DNA from: Rhineura floridana
Lineage: Eukaryota > Chordata > Lepidosauria > Squamata > Rhineuridae
Direction: 5' to 3'
NCBI RefSeq assembly: GCF_030035675.1
Contig: NC_084499.1
Location: 20,687,953-20,751,952 of the forward strand
DNA length: 64,000 bases
Position 1 is the first letter of the stretch; each line of letters begins with the position of its first letter. The position numbers and the translations under genes were made by a program. Under the pieces are notes generated by a model, which saw nothing but the letters and a program-made list of their open reading frames with translations, ran no database searches and was not told the origin of the DNA. Of this stretch, positions 38,267-48,345 are shown in pieces.

Positions 38267-38270
<4 letters not shown>
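38127..38270 (+). repeat. 72-bp perfect or near-perfect tandem duplication in the 3' UTR
   Basis: The 72-base unit starting TTGGAGGGATTCTGTCTCTT at about 38127 repeats at about 38199 through GGATTAATTTAATACTTT. I see no internal difference between the two copies, which suggests a recent duplication or an assembly artefact. Confidence 0.9.

Positions 38271-38299
<29 letters not shown>
38271..38299. repeat. (TA)n microsatellite
   Basis: About 14 TA units directly follow the second copy of the 72-base duplication. Confidence 0.95.
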
Positions 38300-38302
<3 letters not shown>

Positions 38303-38881
38303 TTCCAAAGAGGCAGGCCCTAGTTCATCAGACTTTAAATAGAAAAGCTATGTGGTTGAAAGAAGGCTCTTTACTAATAACAAAAAAAAATTTTTTTTAA
38401 TGTGACCAAACAAGCGTTTTGTGATTCTCCCTGATTTTTTTCCTTCCTCCCCCTGGTTCAAGACCCCTGTGATAACTCACCATTTTTGCCCTTCCCTGTA
38501 TGCATCCTGTTCATTGTGTGCTCTGATAGATGCTACTACAGCAAAAAGTCTTTCCAGGCTGTTCTCTTCCCTTCCCTAATAACTGTTCAGCTGTGGCTTT
38601 TTTTTTGTCCTTTTATGTTCTTTTGTTTTGACTTTTTAAAAATCATTCTGGAAAATTTCACAGAACTTGTACAGTTATTTCCATGTATAAAAGACAAAAC
38701 TTTTTTTATATCTTGAAAACTTCATTGTATGAGCTTGTATCTGCTGATGGTATGGTTGTATCTTTCTTTCCTCCATATTAGTATTCCTTTTCAGCCTTTC
38801 TCTCTCTCTGTGTGTCTCTCTCCACCCCTTCCCCTCTCACGCTTGATATTTTACACATCAAAACTGGTTACCGTATGCCAC

Positions 38882-38887
38882 AATAAA
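38882..38887 (+). terminator. WDR5: WDR5 poly(A) signal AATAAA
   Basis: A canonical AATAAA about 1.15 kb after the stop codon with a TG-rich element just downstream. Cleavage is expected around 38900-38910. Confidence 0.7.
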
Positions 38888-39183
38888 AAGATGGGATTTT
38901 ATGTGGATGGTTGTAGTACAAGTGGACTCATGTACAGTGTGTCTCTGGGCTTATCCCTAACTATTCCTTGTAGTAGTGGCGGATGGCACCTCCTTCCCTA
39001 GGCCAAGCCCGCATTGGTTCATCTTTCTAAGGTATTTTTTTGTAGATGAGAGAGGAACTGAAGACAAAAAACTGGAAGAATACTCCCATGGTTGTTGCTG
39101 GTGAGAGATCTGCCTTCAGCTGATTGAGACTGAGTCTTTTGTCTCAAAAGCTATGGTATTAGGGAGTCTTTAGGGATGTTTCA

Positions 39184-39372
39184 GCTGCAGATTTCAGTGG
39201 TTTCACAGTCAATCCCTTCTTCCCAGCGAAGTCTGGGAATTGTAGCTCTGTGAAGGAATATGGGGTCTCCTAACAACCCTCAGCACCCTTAAACTACAGG
39301 TCCCAGGACCCTTTGGGGGAAGAAGCCATGACTGTTTAAATTTACAGCGCAGATTGGCCTGTAATCCTGTCT
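39184..39372. mobile_element. Half copy of a palindromic MITE
   Basis: GTCTGGGAATTGTAGCTCTG, CTCCTAACAACCCTCAGCAC, then CTTTGGGGGAAGAAGCCATG. It is related by layout and words to the element at 24343-24498. Confidence 0.5.
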
Positions 39373-39414
39373 CTCGTAGAATGTGTGCTTGCTTCAAAGG
39401 CTTCTAGGGCACTG

Positions 39415-39585
39415 AGTATAAGAACCTGCTTTATGACAGATATGCTGTTTAATCTAGCCCACTATTGCCTACTTTGACTGGCAGCTTTCCAAGGTCTCAG
39501 GCAGAAAAATATGTTTTTCTATTGCCTGCTACTAGGATCCTTTTTTGTGTGTGATGCCAGTGATTCAGCCTAGGCCCTGTATAGT
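39415..39585 (-). mobile_element. SINE-A copy, decayed
   Basis: GAGTATAAGAACCTGCTTTA and CTTTGACTGGCAGCTTTCC match the complement of the family's tail. The head end is barely recognisable. Confidence 0.55.
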
Positions 39586-39589
39586 AAGC

Positions 39590-40390
39590 ATGTACTTTAT
39601 CATGTGGTTCAGATGGGGTACTAGCCAGGTGAGGCGCTCCTTCATCCTGCTTGCGCAGAGAGTACACATCCTGGAATCCACCAACACTCTCCTGTGACAG
39701 TGGAAGTGGACAAAGCTGCTGTGGAGAGAGACCTTTTGTTTGTTATTAATTGTATTGATCAGCAACTTCAGGGAACAATATTTCCTTAACCTCAGGATTG
39801 TCTCCAGCTGCATCAGCCAGCACAGGACATTGTGGGTGGGGCTGGTGGGAGTTGTAATGGGGGAAGGCTACACCTACAGCGACTACCTGGACACACTGGA
39901 GATGGATGAACAAGACGGGAGTGTGCTGTGTGCCACAGCCGGGGGACTTGCATCCCTCTAGATATTGTTGGGACTACACCTCCCTTTGGCTATGTTGGCA
40001 GAGCTGATGGGACTAGTTTCCACCCCAAAAAAATCTGGAAGGACACATAGTGACCCAAACTCAAAGGCAACGAGTCATCCAAGTCACGGTCTTTTGATTT
40101 ATTTAATAAAATTTATATGCTTCTTGGTTGTAAATAGAACCTCACAGCCAGGGGTTTGTTCCCAAGCTATGTTCTGCAAGCGTCATTTATGTGGCCCCCA
40201 GCATGGGGGTAAAAATACGGTTGAAAATCATGCAGCGCCTAACACTATTGTCATGGCAACAACAGGCAGAAAAATCAGAAGAGGTCTGCACAAAGGACTA
40301 AGTGGTCTCTGTGAATTTGGGAACTGCTTCACTACAGTTTACAAATAAAATTATCAATAAAAGACAGTTAAAGTGAATAGCAAGGGAAGA
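39590..40390. other. Intergenic stretch downstream of WDR5, unassigned
   Basis: Near 39840-39860 and 39965-40015 are ACTACACCTCCC / GGGAGTTGTAATG words like those in the short hAT elements. Otherwise no gene or repeat is recognised. Confidence 0.3.
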
Positions 40391-40394
40391 GCGA

Positions 40395-40650
40395 AATATG
40401 TTGATGATTTCTTAGTGTGTGTGTGTGTGTGTTCGCAAAAGCAGCAACCTGAGGAAGTGTGCATTGCTGCTGCTAATGTTGATTGGAGTTCTGAGTTTTG
40501 TTTTAACCTAAAATTCACTACTGAGGATTGCTAGTGAGCTGTGGTTACAGTTTGGGTATGTGTCTTTTGTTTTGCAAAACCAGCAACCCAAAAACCTAGC
40601 ATTAGTGCTGCTAATGAAGGTTTCCTATGCTTGGAATTCTTTTATGCAGC
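40395..40650. repeat. Two diverged direct copies downstream of U6atac
   Basis: TTCGCAAAAGCAGCAACCTG...GCTGCTGCTAATGTTGATTG is echoed by TTTGCAAAACCAGCAACCCA...GTGCTGCTAATGAAGG about 140 bases later. A short (GT)n run lies at 40411-40430. Function unknown. Confidence 0.45.
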
Positions 40651-40667
40651 ACCCCCCCCAAAAAAAA

Positions 40668-40790
40668 AACTTGGTTAGATGCCACGAAGTAAGTGGCAAT
40701 GCCTTAACCATATGCGTGTTGTACAGGCCACAAGGACCTCTTCCATCCTTATCAAGGGGAGTGCTAACCTTCTCTCCTTTCATACAACAC
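40668..40790 (-). ncRNA. RNU6ATAC: U6atac snRNA (minor spliceosome)
   Basis: U6atac pairs with U4atac and then with U12-type introns' 5' splice sites in the minor spliceosome. The minus strand starts GTGTTGTATGAAAGGAGAGA, then AGGTTAGCACTCCCCTTGAT, AAGGATGGAAGAGG, CAACACGCATATGGTTAAGG and GCATTGCCACTTACTTCGTG, and ends GGCATCTAACCAAG before a run of about ten T, the Pol III terminator. The invariant GGAGA block and the 3' stem-loop are present. Against the human RNA as I recall it, only a handful of positions differ, mostly in the central hairpin. The TATA and PSE upstream are correctly spaced, so this copy looks functional. It is convergent with WDR5 and about 1.9 kb beyond its poly(A) site. 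Confidence 0.96.
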
Positions 40791-40814
40791 GAATCTTATA
40801 CTTAGACCTTGGGC

Positions 40815-40822
40815 TATATATA
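40815..40822 (-). promoter_or_regulatory. U6atac TATA box
   Basis: TATATATA at positions -25 to -32 relative to the RNA start at 40790. This is the expected position for a type-3 Pol III promoter. Confidence 0.85.
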
Positions 40823-40838
40823 CTACGCAGTACAGAAA

Positions 40839-40858
40839 TTTATCTAGGTCATGGTGAG
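40839..40858 (-). promoter_or_regulatory. U6atac proximal sequence element
   Basis: The minus strand reads CTCACCATGACCTAGATAAA at -49 to -68, a strong match to the vertebrate snRNA PSE (CTCACCNTNA...AAA), 16 bases from the TATA box. This is where SNAPc binds. Confidence 0.85.
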
Positions 40859-40899
40859 CCAGTATAGGACATCCTGAAACTGGATATGTTGCCTATATT

Positions 40900-41660
40900 T
40901 CTTTAGCACCTGCTTACATCACTAAATAAACAAAAGGCACAATTAACGCGTGGCTGGAAGATTTCAAAAAGAAAACAACTCTGCACAGTTTAAAAACATA
41001 GCCGCTTCCAGAACCCTGCGCTCTAATATATGCACGCCTTTATCCAATCGGAAGGCAAGACTTCAAATCTGGTAGAAAGCCCGGTTAACCCCGCCCCTCT
41101 TTGTTACTCCCCTCTTAAAAAAATAAGCACCGGGATTATTTAGATCCTGGCTCTCATTTATGCTGAGATTTATAATGAGTTTCCCTAAATAATGGAGTAA
41201 CAGAATAAGCGCAAAATGAAGGACGAATCTCCATACTCTGAAACAGCCAATAGATTTTCTCGCCATATTAACGTCGGGTAAAAGTTGCTCGCTTAGCTCT
41301 TCTTTTTCCCTCTTCCAGTATGGCGATCTCAGTGACTCAGGAGCAGAGAGAGGAGACGAGTTCGAATCCCCATACCGGGTAAATTGGTTTATTACAGAAA
41401 TTGAATTTTCATTTGGGACAAGTATTACATTTCTTTTTAATAAGAAAGTGAGAAGAGGACTTGTAAAAAGGAAGAGTATTTATATTTTGCTCATTCAAGG
41501 TTCCCTTTGTTCTTCACACTTCAAAAATCCACCTTTATTTGTGATTCACTTAAGGACAGAGATAGACCTGGTTTGGGAACAACTGGATTTTATAAGCTGG
41601 GGATCAAGCATTGTGCCTTTCTTTGTTCCAGCAAATCCTCAAATCGGCAGAGCACCTATC
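40900..41660. other. Upstream flank of U6atac, mostly unassigned
   Basis: A weak octamer-like word (ATATGCAC, 41027-41034) is about 240 bases upstream, where a distal sequence element is expected. CCAAT boxes occur near 41044 and 41243 and a CCCCGCCCC box near 41089. At about 41320-41392 is a tRNA-like unit (GTATGGCGATCTCAGTGACT, GAGTTCGAATCCCC, CATACC) that does not fold cleanly and may be a SINE head. Confidence 0.35.
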
Positions 41661-41669
41661 TGTATCTTC

Positions 41670-41775
41670 CGTTCCCAAGGTGATGGCCATCACTGCCGCT
41701 TGTGGGAGCCAATTCCTGACTTGATGGCCTTATAGGCCCCTTCCCACTCTACTATTGTACGATTCTATGAATTCC
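41670..41775 (+). mobile_element. CR1 LINE 3' end
   Basis: GATGGCCATCACTGCC, then CTTATAGGCCCCTTCCCACT and the octamer-type tail ACGATTCTATGA, which is typical of CR1 ends. Confidence 0.75.
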
Positions 41776-41885
41776 ACAGTTTAACTCTGCACTGCGTGAA
41801 TAAGGACCTTCTTCTGTCTGTCGTGAACCAACATTCAGATTCATTGAATGCCCACAAGATCTCTCTCTCTCTCTCTTCTAATTGC
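41765..41885 (-). mobile_element. CR1 LINE fragment, reverse
   Basis: AATTCCACAGTTTAACTCTG, then AAGGACCTTCTTCTGTCTGT is the complement of the CR1 C-terminal coding block seen in forward orientation at 36780-36870. Confidence 0.7.
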
Positions 41886-41906
41886 AAAAGCCAGTGGCTG
41901 ATGCAA

Positions 41907-41907
<1 letters not shown>

Positions 41908-41956
<49 letters not shown>

Positions 41957-41957
41957 A
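41908..41957. repeat. (TATC)n microsatellite
   Basis: About twelve ATCT units, followed by AGAATCATAGAGTTGGAAGG, a CR1 end. Confidence 0.95.
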
Positions 41958-41999
41958 ACTGTCTGTCTAGAATCATAGAGTTGGAAGGGGCCTATGAGG

Positions 42000-42206
42000 G
42001 AAACTTGGGAAAATATGGGAAAATTGCTTGCAAAAATATACATATTGCATAAAATTTAATGTGTATTGTACAAAACATTTGCAGTAAAATGCTGATGAAT
42101 TTTGATAAGGACTTTTAAAGAAAAATTCTCAAACTGATGAGGAAATGCAGAGAACAGAAGACTGGGAAAATGAGAAACCAAAATGGACAAATTTGCCCAT
42201 CCCTAA
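42000..42206 (+). repeat. GCATATATTA element, 3' part
   Basis: TTGCTTGCAAAAATATACAT, AATGCTGATGAATTTTGAT, and the right end ACAAATTTGCCCATCCCTAA. Confidence 0.65.
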
Positions 42207-42712
42207 CAATTTGCCACGCAGAACATCATCTCATCTGCAATGCCCCTGGTGTTGTCCTCAGTCCGGCAATGGACCTTCCTCTTGATGCATCCACTGTCCT
42301 TCTCTCTCGATAATCAAGTTAATGGCATTGCAAAACCTGCACTCTGAAAGGTTCGGGGGGGGTAGGGCAGTGTATCTGCTTTATGTGTCCACTCAAAATA
42401 TTGAAATATATAAATATAAAAGCCAGTTTTTAAGGGGAGGTTGCTTTTTTTTTTTTTTGCAGTAGTACTTGTTCATTTTCTGTTCGTTTTTCTCAGAACT
42501 GAAAAGTCCAAATAAAACATTTTTTTAAAGCTGGTTCCTGGATTTGACCACACTTCAGTATCAACTGCATCCAACACATTATTCTTTGCCTGTTACTCTC
42601 TTGATCCTAGAACACTCCCCTTATTTCATGATATGTCAGGGGTGGCTCATTATTTTCAGGCCAAGGACCACATTGACCCATGGCCAGTCCTTGGGGTGTG
42701 TGCGTGCCTGGG

Positions 42713-42905
42713 CAAGGGCCGTAGCTCAGTGGCAGAGCATCTGCTTTGCATGCAGAAGGCCTCAGGTTCAATTCTCAACATTCCGGGTAGGGTTGGAAAT
42801 GCCCCTTCTCTGAGGCCCTGGAAAGCCCCTGCCGATCTGTGTGAGTAACAGCATGAACTAGATGTACCAATGATCTGATTCAGGCTGGGGCAACTTCCTA
42901 TGCTC
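42713..42905 (+). mobile_element. SINE-A copy
   Basis: Head GGCCGTAGCTCAGTGGCAGA, GCATCTGCTTTGCATGCAGA, B-box region CAGGTTCAATTCTC. The 3' part is diverged but ends CTTCCTATGCTCC. Confidence 0.85.
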
Positions 42906-44381
42906 CTGTTTCATCCAGAAGTATGAGGACTAGAATCTTGCTTGATTTTTCAAAGAAGGGCTGGCCTGACTGCCCTGGCTGCCAGTTGGTTTCCAAAACC
43001 CAACTCAAAGTTGACCTATATATATGTTACTAGAAGTGGAGTTATATGCTCAGATTGCCTGGTCCCAGTCAGTCTTCTGGCTTAAACCCTTGATTTTCGT
43101 CCCTAACCAATATGAAGGCAAAGATGCAATCCTACACATGTCTGCTCAGAAGTAACTTCCCTGAGTCAATGGGACTAACTCCCCATACGTTTTTGCAATC
43201 TAAGAATACTTGGATCTGGCAATCCAGCTGCAAAGATATTTTTCCTACAATTATTGCTATTCTAATATTATTGATGTAAGTCGTATTTAATTATTATTAC
43301 ATCACCATCATCACTTGGCATTTTTGAGTGTTCAAAATGAGTACTGAACAGTGTAAGGGTCACTGAGATAACGTACAACAACCCTGTAAGGCAGGCCAGT
43401 GTTATTCTAGGGGTGTGCCGTTCTCATATTTTTTCAGAAAGAGCAAAGTTGTTAGATTTGGCTGAATTGTATTTCTCCTCCATTCCTAATAACAAGCAGC
43501 AGAGTCTTTTTCAGGTCGCTCTAAAACCACCCAAACATTTGTTTGTCTCTATCCGCAGCCAAATACTTGCCATGTTGGTTTTATCTGTCTTGCAATGATG
43601 CTACTCCACCACATGGTGTCGCTGCTGTTCACGCAATGGCTTATCCAAGTCGGCTTGGCTGCGCTTCCTACCCCCCCCCAAAAACAGAGCCCTGCTCAAG
43701 TCATCCATCTTGCAATGCGTAAGAGGCTTGCCGTAGTTAAGTAGGCTGAAGTGTGCCTGTACTCTTTAACCTTTGCCCCCTGTGTTATGCTTTTCTGCCC
43801 CAAGGCCGTGGATTGGCTTCATTGCATTCTCCAAACAGCCGACTTGTCACGGCTGACCACCTCTCTCTCTCTCTCTCTCTCTCTCTCATACACACATATA
43901 TCCTTTTTTCTTTCTGCAGCTGGATTCTGTTAGCACCTGGAGCTTGAAAATGCAACTTTGGAGTGTTTCAGGGTGATCTGATTTATATTGGGAAAACAGC
44001 AATTCATATCCTGCTCACTCTCTCTCTGAAACACACGCACAGAGCAAAGGAGAAAAGAATAGGGGCTTCAGTGTGTTCAAGGGCGTTTGCCAAGATGCCC
44101 CCCCTCCTCTGAAAAGTGCTGTAGCTTTTCCAGTCATTCATATAAAGTTGGCAGACTTCAATGAATAGGGAAAAAGCACCCTTTCTTTCTTTCGTTCTTT
44201 CTTTGCCAACATGCTCATGACTGAAATGCAAGGGCCTCTCTGAGCATGTGTGGCGCTCTCTGTCTCTCTCTGTATGTGAAAGGGTGCTGTTGCTTTTTCA
44301 GTCATTCATATAAAGTAGGCACCCTCGAACAACCCTCCCCATTTATTTATTTCTGCAACGGCCTCTCTGAGCATGTGCAGA

Positions 44382-44417
<36 letters not shown>

Positions 44418-44440
44418 ATGATGCTAAAACTTTATTTTTA
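42906..44440. other. Intergenic stretch with CT microsatellites
   Basis: (CT)n runs at about 43860-43889 and 44381-44414, and a palindromic-element fragment near 43130-43180 (CTGCTCAGAAGTAACTTCCC). CATTCATATAAAGT occurs at about 44135 and again near 44304 in one orientation, hinting at a small duplication. No gene. Confidence 0.45.
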
Positions 44441-44442
44441 GG

Positions 44443-44640
44443 GAAAGGTTCATAGCTTAGTGGCAGGGCATCTTCTTTGCATGCAGAAGGCCCCAGATTC
44501 AACCCCCCATGGCATCTCCAGGTAGGGTTGTGAGAGACTCCCTGCCTGAACTTCTGGAGAGCTGCTGCCAGTCAGTGTAGACAATACAGAGCTAGATGGA
44601 CCACTGGGTCTGACTTTGTATAAGGCTGCTTCCTGCGCTC
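44443..44640 (+). mobile_element. SINE-A copy
   Basis: Head GTTCATAGCTTAGTGGCAGG, GCATCTCCAGGTAGGGTTGT, GAGAGCTGCTGCCAGTCAGT and end CTGACTTTGTATAAGGCTGC. Confidence 0.9.
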
Positions 44641-44699
44641 TTCTGCCTCCCTTAGCCAGGGCCACTCAGCCAGAGGACATCATGGATAGGTTTGCACCC

Positions 44700-45010
44700 T
44701 TAATTGTAGTAAATAAGTGATCTAGTGGTTAGAGTGTTGGAAACCAGGGTTCAAATCCCCCCTCCACAGACATGAAGCTCAGTGGGTGACCTTGGGCCAC
44801 TCACTGTCTCTCTCAGCCTAACCTACCTCACAGGGTTGTTGTGAGAATGGAATAGGGAAGGATGACAACTAGGTAAGCCCCCTTGAGCTCCTTGGAGGAA
44901 AGGGGGAATTTACATTGGTTTGTTTTTATGTTGTATGGTGCTTAGAAATGCAAATGAAAAGGGTATATAAATGTTTTAAATAAATGAATGAAAATAATAA
45001 ACAAATAAAG
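44700..45010 (+). mobile_element. SINE-B copy
   Basis: Head GTGATCTAGTGGTTAGAGTG, B box GGTTCAAATCCCCC, then GTGGGTGACCTTGGGCCACT, CTCACAGGGTTGTTGTGAGA and tail CTTGAGCTCCTTGGAGGAAA, followed by an AAATAA-rich end. Confidence 0.9.
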
Positions 45011-45394
45011 CCTGGAGTAGCTGTCAGTTCTCTGAATGTCTTTGCATTCATCGGAAGAAGCAGACTTTCTTACCCATTGAGCAGTTTGGTCGGATCCTAC
45101 CCACATACTTTTCCTTATGGGTTCTAGCCAACTGTAGTCCTACTCAGAGTAGACCCACTGGAAAATATTGGACACTGAAATTTAAGGAAGGGGGTATCCT
45201 TCATGGGACAGGTAGCCTCACACAGCCCCAAACTGAGCCAAACACACAGGTGCAGCCGTTGACACAATTCCAGGCCTCTCAGCTGTTGGGAGTTCTGACA
45301 TCAGTGGATTGAAATGAGCCTGTCCCTACACTTTGGCTGAGCTGTGAAATGTTTTAATAACTCCCCAGCAGCTCAGAAGTTTCCCCTTAAAACC

Positions 45395-45815
45395 AGACCA
45401 AGCAAACAAACATGTGGGGATGTGAGATAGGGCCTTTTCGGTGGCTGCCCCTAGGCTCTGGAATTCCCTTCCTAGGGAGGCAAGAATGGCCCCCTCCTTA
45501 CAATCCTTCCGTCGGCAGGTAAAGACTTTTTTATTCCAACAGGCCTTTGGAGCTGAAGGTTGCTAAGGTCAGGGCTTGAAGAGGGTGCTGCATTGTTATT
45601 GTTTTAATTGTACTATTTTAAACTGAGGTGATTTATTAAGTGTATGTTTGAATGGTTTTAATATTGCAAATAGTTTAATTCTATTTAATTTAGACTATTG
45701 TATGTTCTTAGTTATATGTATTATATCTGGAAGCCGCCTTGAGTTCCAGTTTGGAAAATAGGGCGGGGTAAAAATAAAGGTAATAAATAAATAAATAAAT
45801 AACATGACTGTCAGC
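45395..45815 (+). mobile_element. L2-type LINE 3' end
   Basis: GGGCCTTTTCGGTGGCTGCC, CTGGAATTCCCTTCC and AGACTTTTTTATTCCAACAG are the usual C-terminal words. The tail CGCCTTGAGTTCCAGTTTGG precedes (AAAT)n at 45783-45803. Confidence 0.8.
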
Positions 45816-45939
45816 CTCTGAGAGACACAATCAGTTTGCAATGAAGGGTGTGGTGGAGACAGGAGGATGGCACTGTTACTGCAGCACTGGTCAGCGGTTA
45901 CCTCAGCGGTGAGAAAATGGAACGTAGCCCTTGTGCCCC

Positions 45940-46045
45940 CCTGCCCAGCCCTAGACACTCTCAAGGCCCCTTTCTGCCCAGGCCACACCTCTCTGCCCAG
46001 CCCACGCCTCTTTGCCCAGGCCACACCCCTTCTCCACCTTTTCAG
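45940..46045. repeat. Short minisatellite, CTGCCCAGGCCACACCTCT unit
   Basis: Three to four copies of a 19-21-base unit: CTGCCCAGGCCACACCTCT, CTGCCCAGCCCACGCCTCTT, TGCCCAGGCCACACCCC. Confidence 0.65.
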
Positions 46046-46159
46046 TAGCTTTGGCCTGGCTACCACGGTGTCTCTGAACTGTGATAATGTCTCCTGCTTT
46101 TCTGGATGGAGAGGTTTGGGAGGATGACTTCTGCGTGGCTTCTGTACAAAGGTAAAAAT

Positions 46160-46570
46160 TATTTCTTTGTTTGTTTAATTTATATCCTGCCCTTCCACCC
46201 AAAGGAGCTTGGGTCGGCAACCACAAAACAATTTCACAACAAGAAGGGGGGGAAACCATACTAAAAACAGTTTAAAATTGCAAAAACAAAACTACAATTA
46301 AAAGCCTTCTAAAATGCAGCTACAATACGGTAAAACAGTTAAGAATATTCTAAAACATAGCTGAAAAACAGTCTTTCATCAGTGATGTTCAGTTTGCCAG
46401 GAATAGTCCCCTTCAGCCATGAAGGGCCTGCGTAAATAGGAATGTTTTCATTTTCCTCCTGAAAGTCAATAGCGATGGAGACAAAAGTACCTCACTGGGG
46501 AGGGCATTGCGCAAACAGGGAGCCATCACCGAAAAGGCCTTGTCCTGGGTCAGCAGCAACCAGGCAGCCT
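46160..46570 (-). mobile_element. L2-type LINE 3' fragment
   Basis: The complement of the 3' end: ATTTATATCCTGCCCTTCC, GAAAGTCAATAGCGATGGAG, GGGGAGGGCATTGCGCAAAC, CATCACCGAAAAGGCCTTGT. Confidence 0.7.
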
Positions 46571-47335
46571 ATGGTGGTGGCACCACCAACAAGGCCAGTG
46601 CTCCACCCACTTTTGCCCCTAGCTCCGCCCCCCCAAGTTTCCATGGCGGGGATGATCCTTGGGATGAAAAAGGTTTCTGAGCCCAGGGTTAGACTGTTTT
46701 GCAGGGCATTAGGGTTGTGGGGGGGCTGTCTGCCTTCGAATACTGCATACTGTGTGTGTGGCAGCAAAGGGTGTGTGTGGGGGGGGGAGAGAGGGAATGG
46801 ACACAGACATGCAGGGTACATCCACAGATTTGCACCGGTCTCTCCCTGTTGGATGTGATCCTGTTGCATAACAACAACGATGATGGCAGGCCCTTTTGTA
46901 TTTGAAGAGCAGAACAGGACAGAGAGGCAGAGGGTTCTGTGCATGTGGCAGAAGCAACAGAAATCTTCCAGAACATGTGAGAGAAGTTTTCTTTTCATTC
47001 TCGAGTGTGAGCCTGCCATCCCCTCTCCCACTCCCCCTTTCCTTGAGCTGTTTGTGCGTCAAAAGCTTTTGCAGAAAGCCTCAGTAGCTGAAGAGCTGCC
47101 TTTGTCTCGGTCTCCAGTGAGTCCGGGGCTTAAAATAATTCCCGTTTAAAGCATGCCTTGACATCTTGCCCAGACAGGCGGGAGCGACAAGCCGGAGTTT
47201 GGAAACTTCTCGCCAAGACATGGCTCTTTTCTCAGAGAGTTTTTGCTTAAACAGACTGCAAACTGGACTGCCCCCCCTTTGTCTAAGCACCGCTGTGTGT
47301 GCGCGCTGCGTGTGTGTGTGTAAGAGGAAATGACA
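46571..47335. other. Intergenic stretch, unassigned
   Basis: No named repeat. It contains G-rich and GT-rich simple sequence near 46760-46800 and 47298-47322. Open frames up to about 180 codons here have no recognisable domain. Confidence 0.35.
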
Positions 47336-47339
47336 AGCA

Positions 47340-47855
47340 GAGATGGAGAAATTGTTGTTTTTGGTTTTCCTCAGTTTCTAATTTTTCCAGTCTTCAGTTC
47401 AGTTTGGGCCATTTCTGTACCAGTTTGCAATTTGTTTATTTCTTTAAAAGGCCTCACAAAACTTGAACAGCTTTTCAGCAGGCAGCTCTGCTAATATATG
47501 CATCTTTGCACGCAATCTTGCAAAACATATGTGGGAACATAGCAAGCTGCCTTAAACCGAGCCAGACCGTTGGTCTATCTAGCTCAGTGCTGTTGACACT
47601 GACTGGCAGGGGATATCCATGGTTTCCGACAGGGAGTGTTTCCCAGCCCAACCGAAAGATTGAACCTGGGGCCTTCTGCACTCCAGGCAGACGCTCTGCC
47701 GCTGAGCTATGCCCCTTCCCCATTTTTGCAAGTAATTTCTCTTCATACAATGTGTTTTTTGAACATTATTCTTAACAGTGCATGCACACTTTCCCCTAAC
47801 GTACCCATTTATGAGTTGGAGAACAGAACTGCAACGTTCAGAGATAAGTGGATTT
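47340..47855 (-). repeat. GCATATATTA element, reverse, split by SINE-A
   Basis: Left part: TTCCAGTCTTCAGTTCAGTT, CTAATATATGCATCTTTGCA. Right part, after the SINE: TTTTTGCAAGTAATTTCTCT, CACTTTCCCCTAACGTACCC, GGAGAACAGAACTGCAACG. The order matches the reverse of the copy at 63472-63855. Confidence 0.65.
47530..47722 (-). mobile_element. SINE-A copy nested in a GCATATATTA element
   Basis: The complement of a near full-length copy: AAGCTGCCTTAAACCGAGCC, CTAGCTCAGTGCTGTTGACA, and head complement GACGCTCTGCCGCTGAGCTA. Confidence 0.9.
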
Positions 47856-48222
47856 TGAAGGATAGCAGCCATCCATCCCATCATCCCTGATCATGGACCA
47901 CACTGACTGGGGATGACGGGGAGTTGGAGGGAAGGTGGTCAGCCCCCCCTAGAAGAAGCAGCCAAAGACCAAGTGCTTCAAGTGTTTAGACCAAGCCTGG
48001 CCAATCAAGAGTTATAGTACTGCTGGCCTATCAGAGAGTCTTGTGTTGTGTGGTTGTGTTGCCTAACCCAGAATCCTCATGGGGTAAGCCAGACATCCCA
48101 CAGGGCAAGGACCATGAGGTGCAGGCAAGGTCCCCGGGAACCAGTATCTGAAGAACCGTTGGAGCTGTCCGAGAAGGAGGTGGACCCACCCCTCCAAGAT
48201 GGCAGTGCCAGAAGGTTCTATG

Positions 48223-48337
48223 CAGAGCTTGGAAAAGTTACTTTTTTGAACTACAACTCCCACCAGCCCCAGCCAGCATGGCCACTGGATTGGGCTGATG
48301 GGAGTTGTAGTACAAAAAGTAACTTTTCCAAGCTCTG
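48223..48337. mobile_element. hAT-type palindromic MITE, 8-bp TSD
   Basis: CAGAGCTTGGAAAAGTTACT and its inverted partner AGTAACTTTTCCAAGCTCTG are long terminal inverted repeats, followed inward by CTACAACTCCCACC and GGTGGGAGTTGTAG-type sequence. The target duplication GTTCTATG is perfect at 48215-48222 and 48338-48345. It is 115 bases and young-looking. Confidence 0.92.
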
Positions 48338-48345
48338 GTTCTATG

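Larger units (their letters stand above)
37734..38905 (+). other. WDR5: WDR5 3' UTR
   Basis: Sequence after the TAA with no named repeat. It is T- and pyrimidine-rich and ends shortly after the only well-placed AATAAA (38882-38887), which is followed by a TG-rich stretch (TTTTATGTGGATGGTTGT). It contains a 72-bp tandem duplication and a TA run. Confidence 0.75.

Noticed and set aside
41320-41392. A tRNA gene with GAGTTCGAATCCCC
   Set aside because: The acceptor ends could pair (GTATGG with CCATAC), but the T stem does not pair, so I left it as a tRNA-like fragment.
41908-41957. CRISPR-like or functional array
   Set aside because: A plain tetranucleotide microsatellite in a vertebrate genome.
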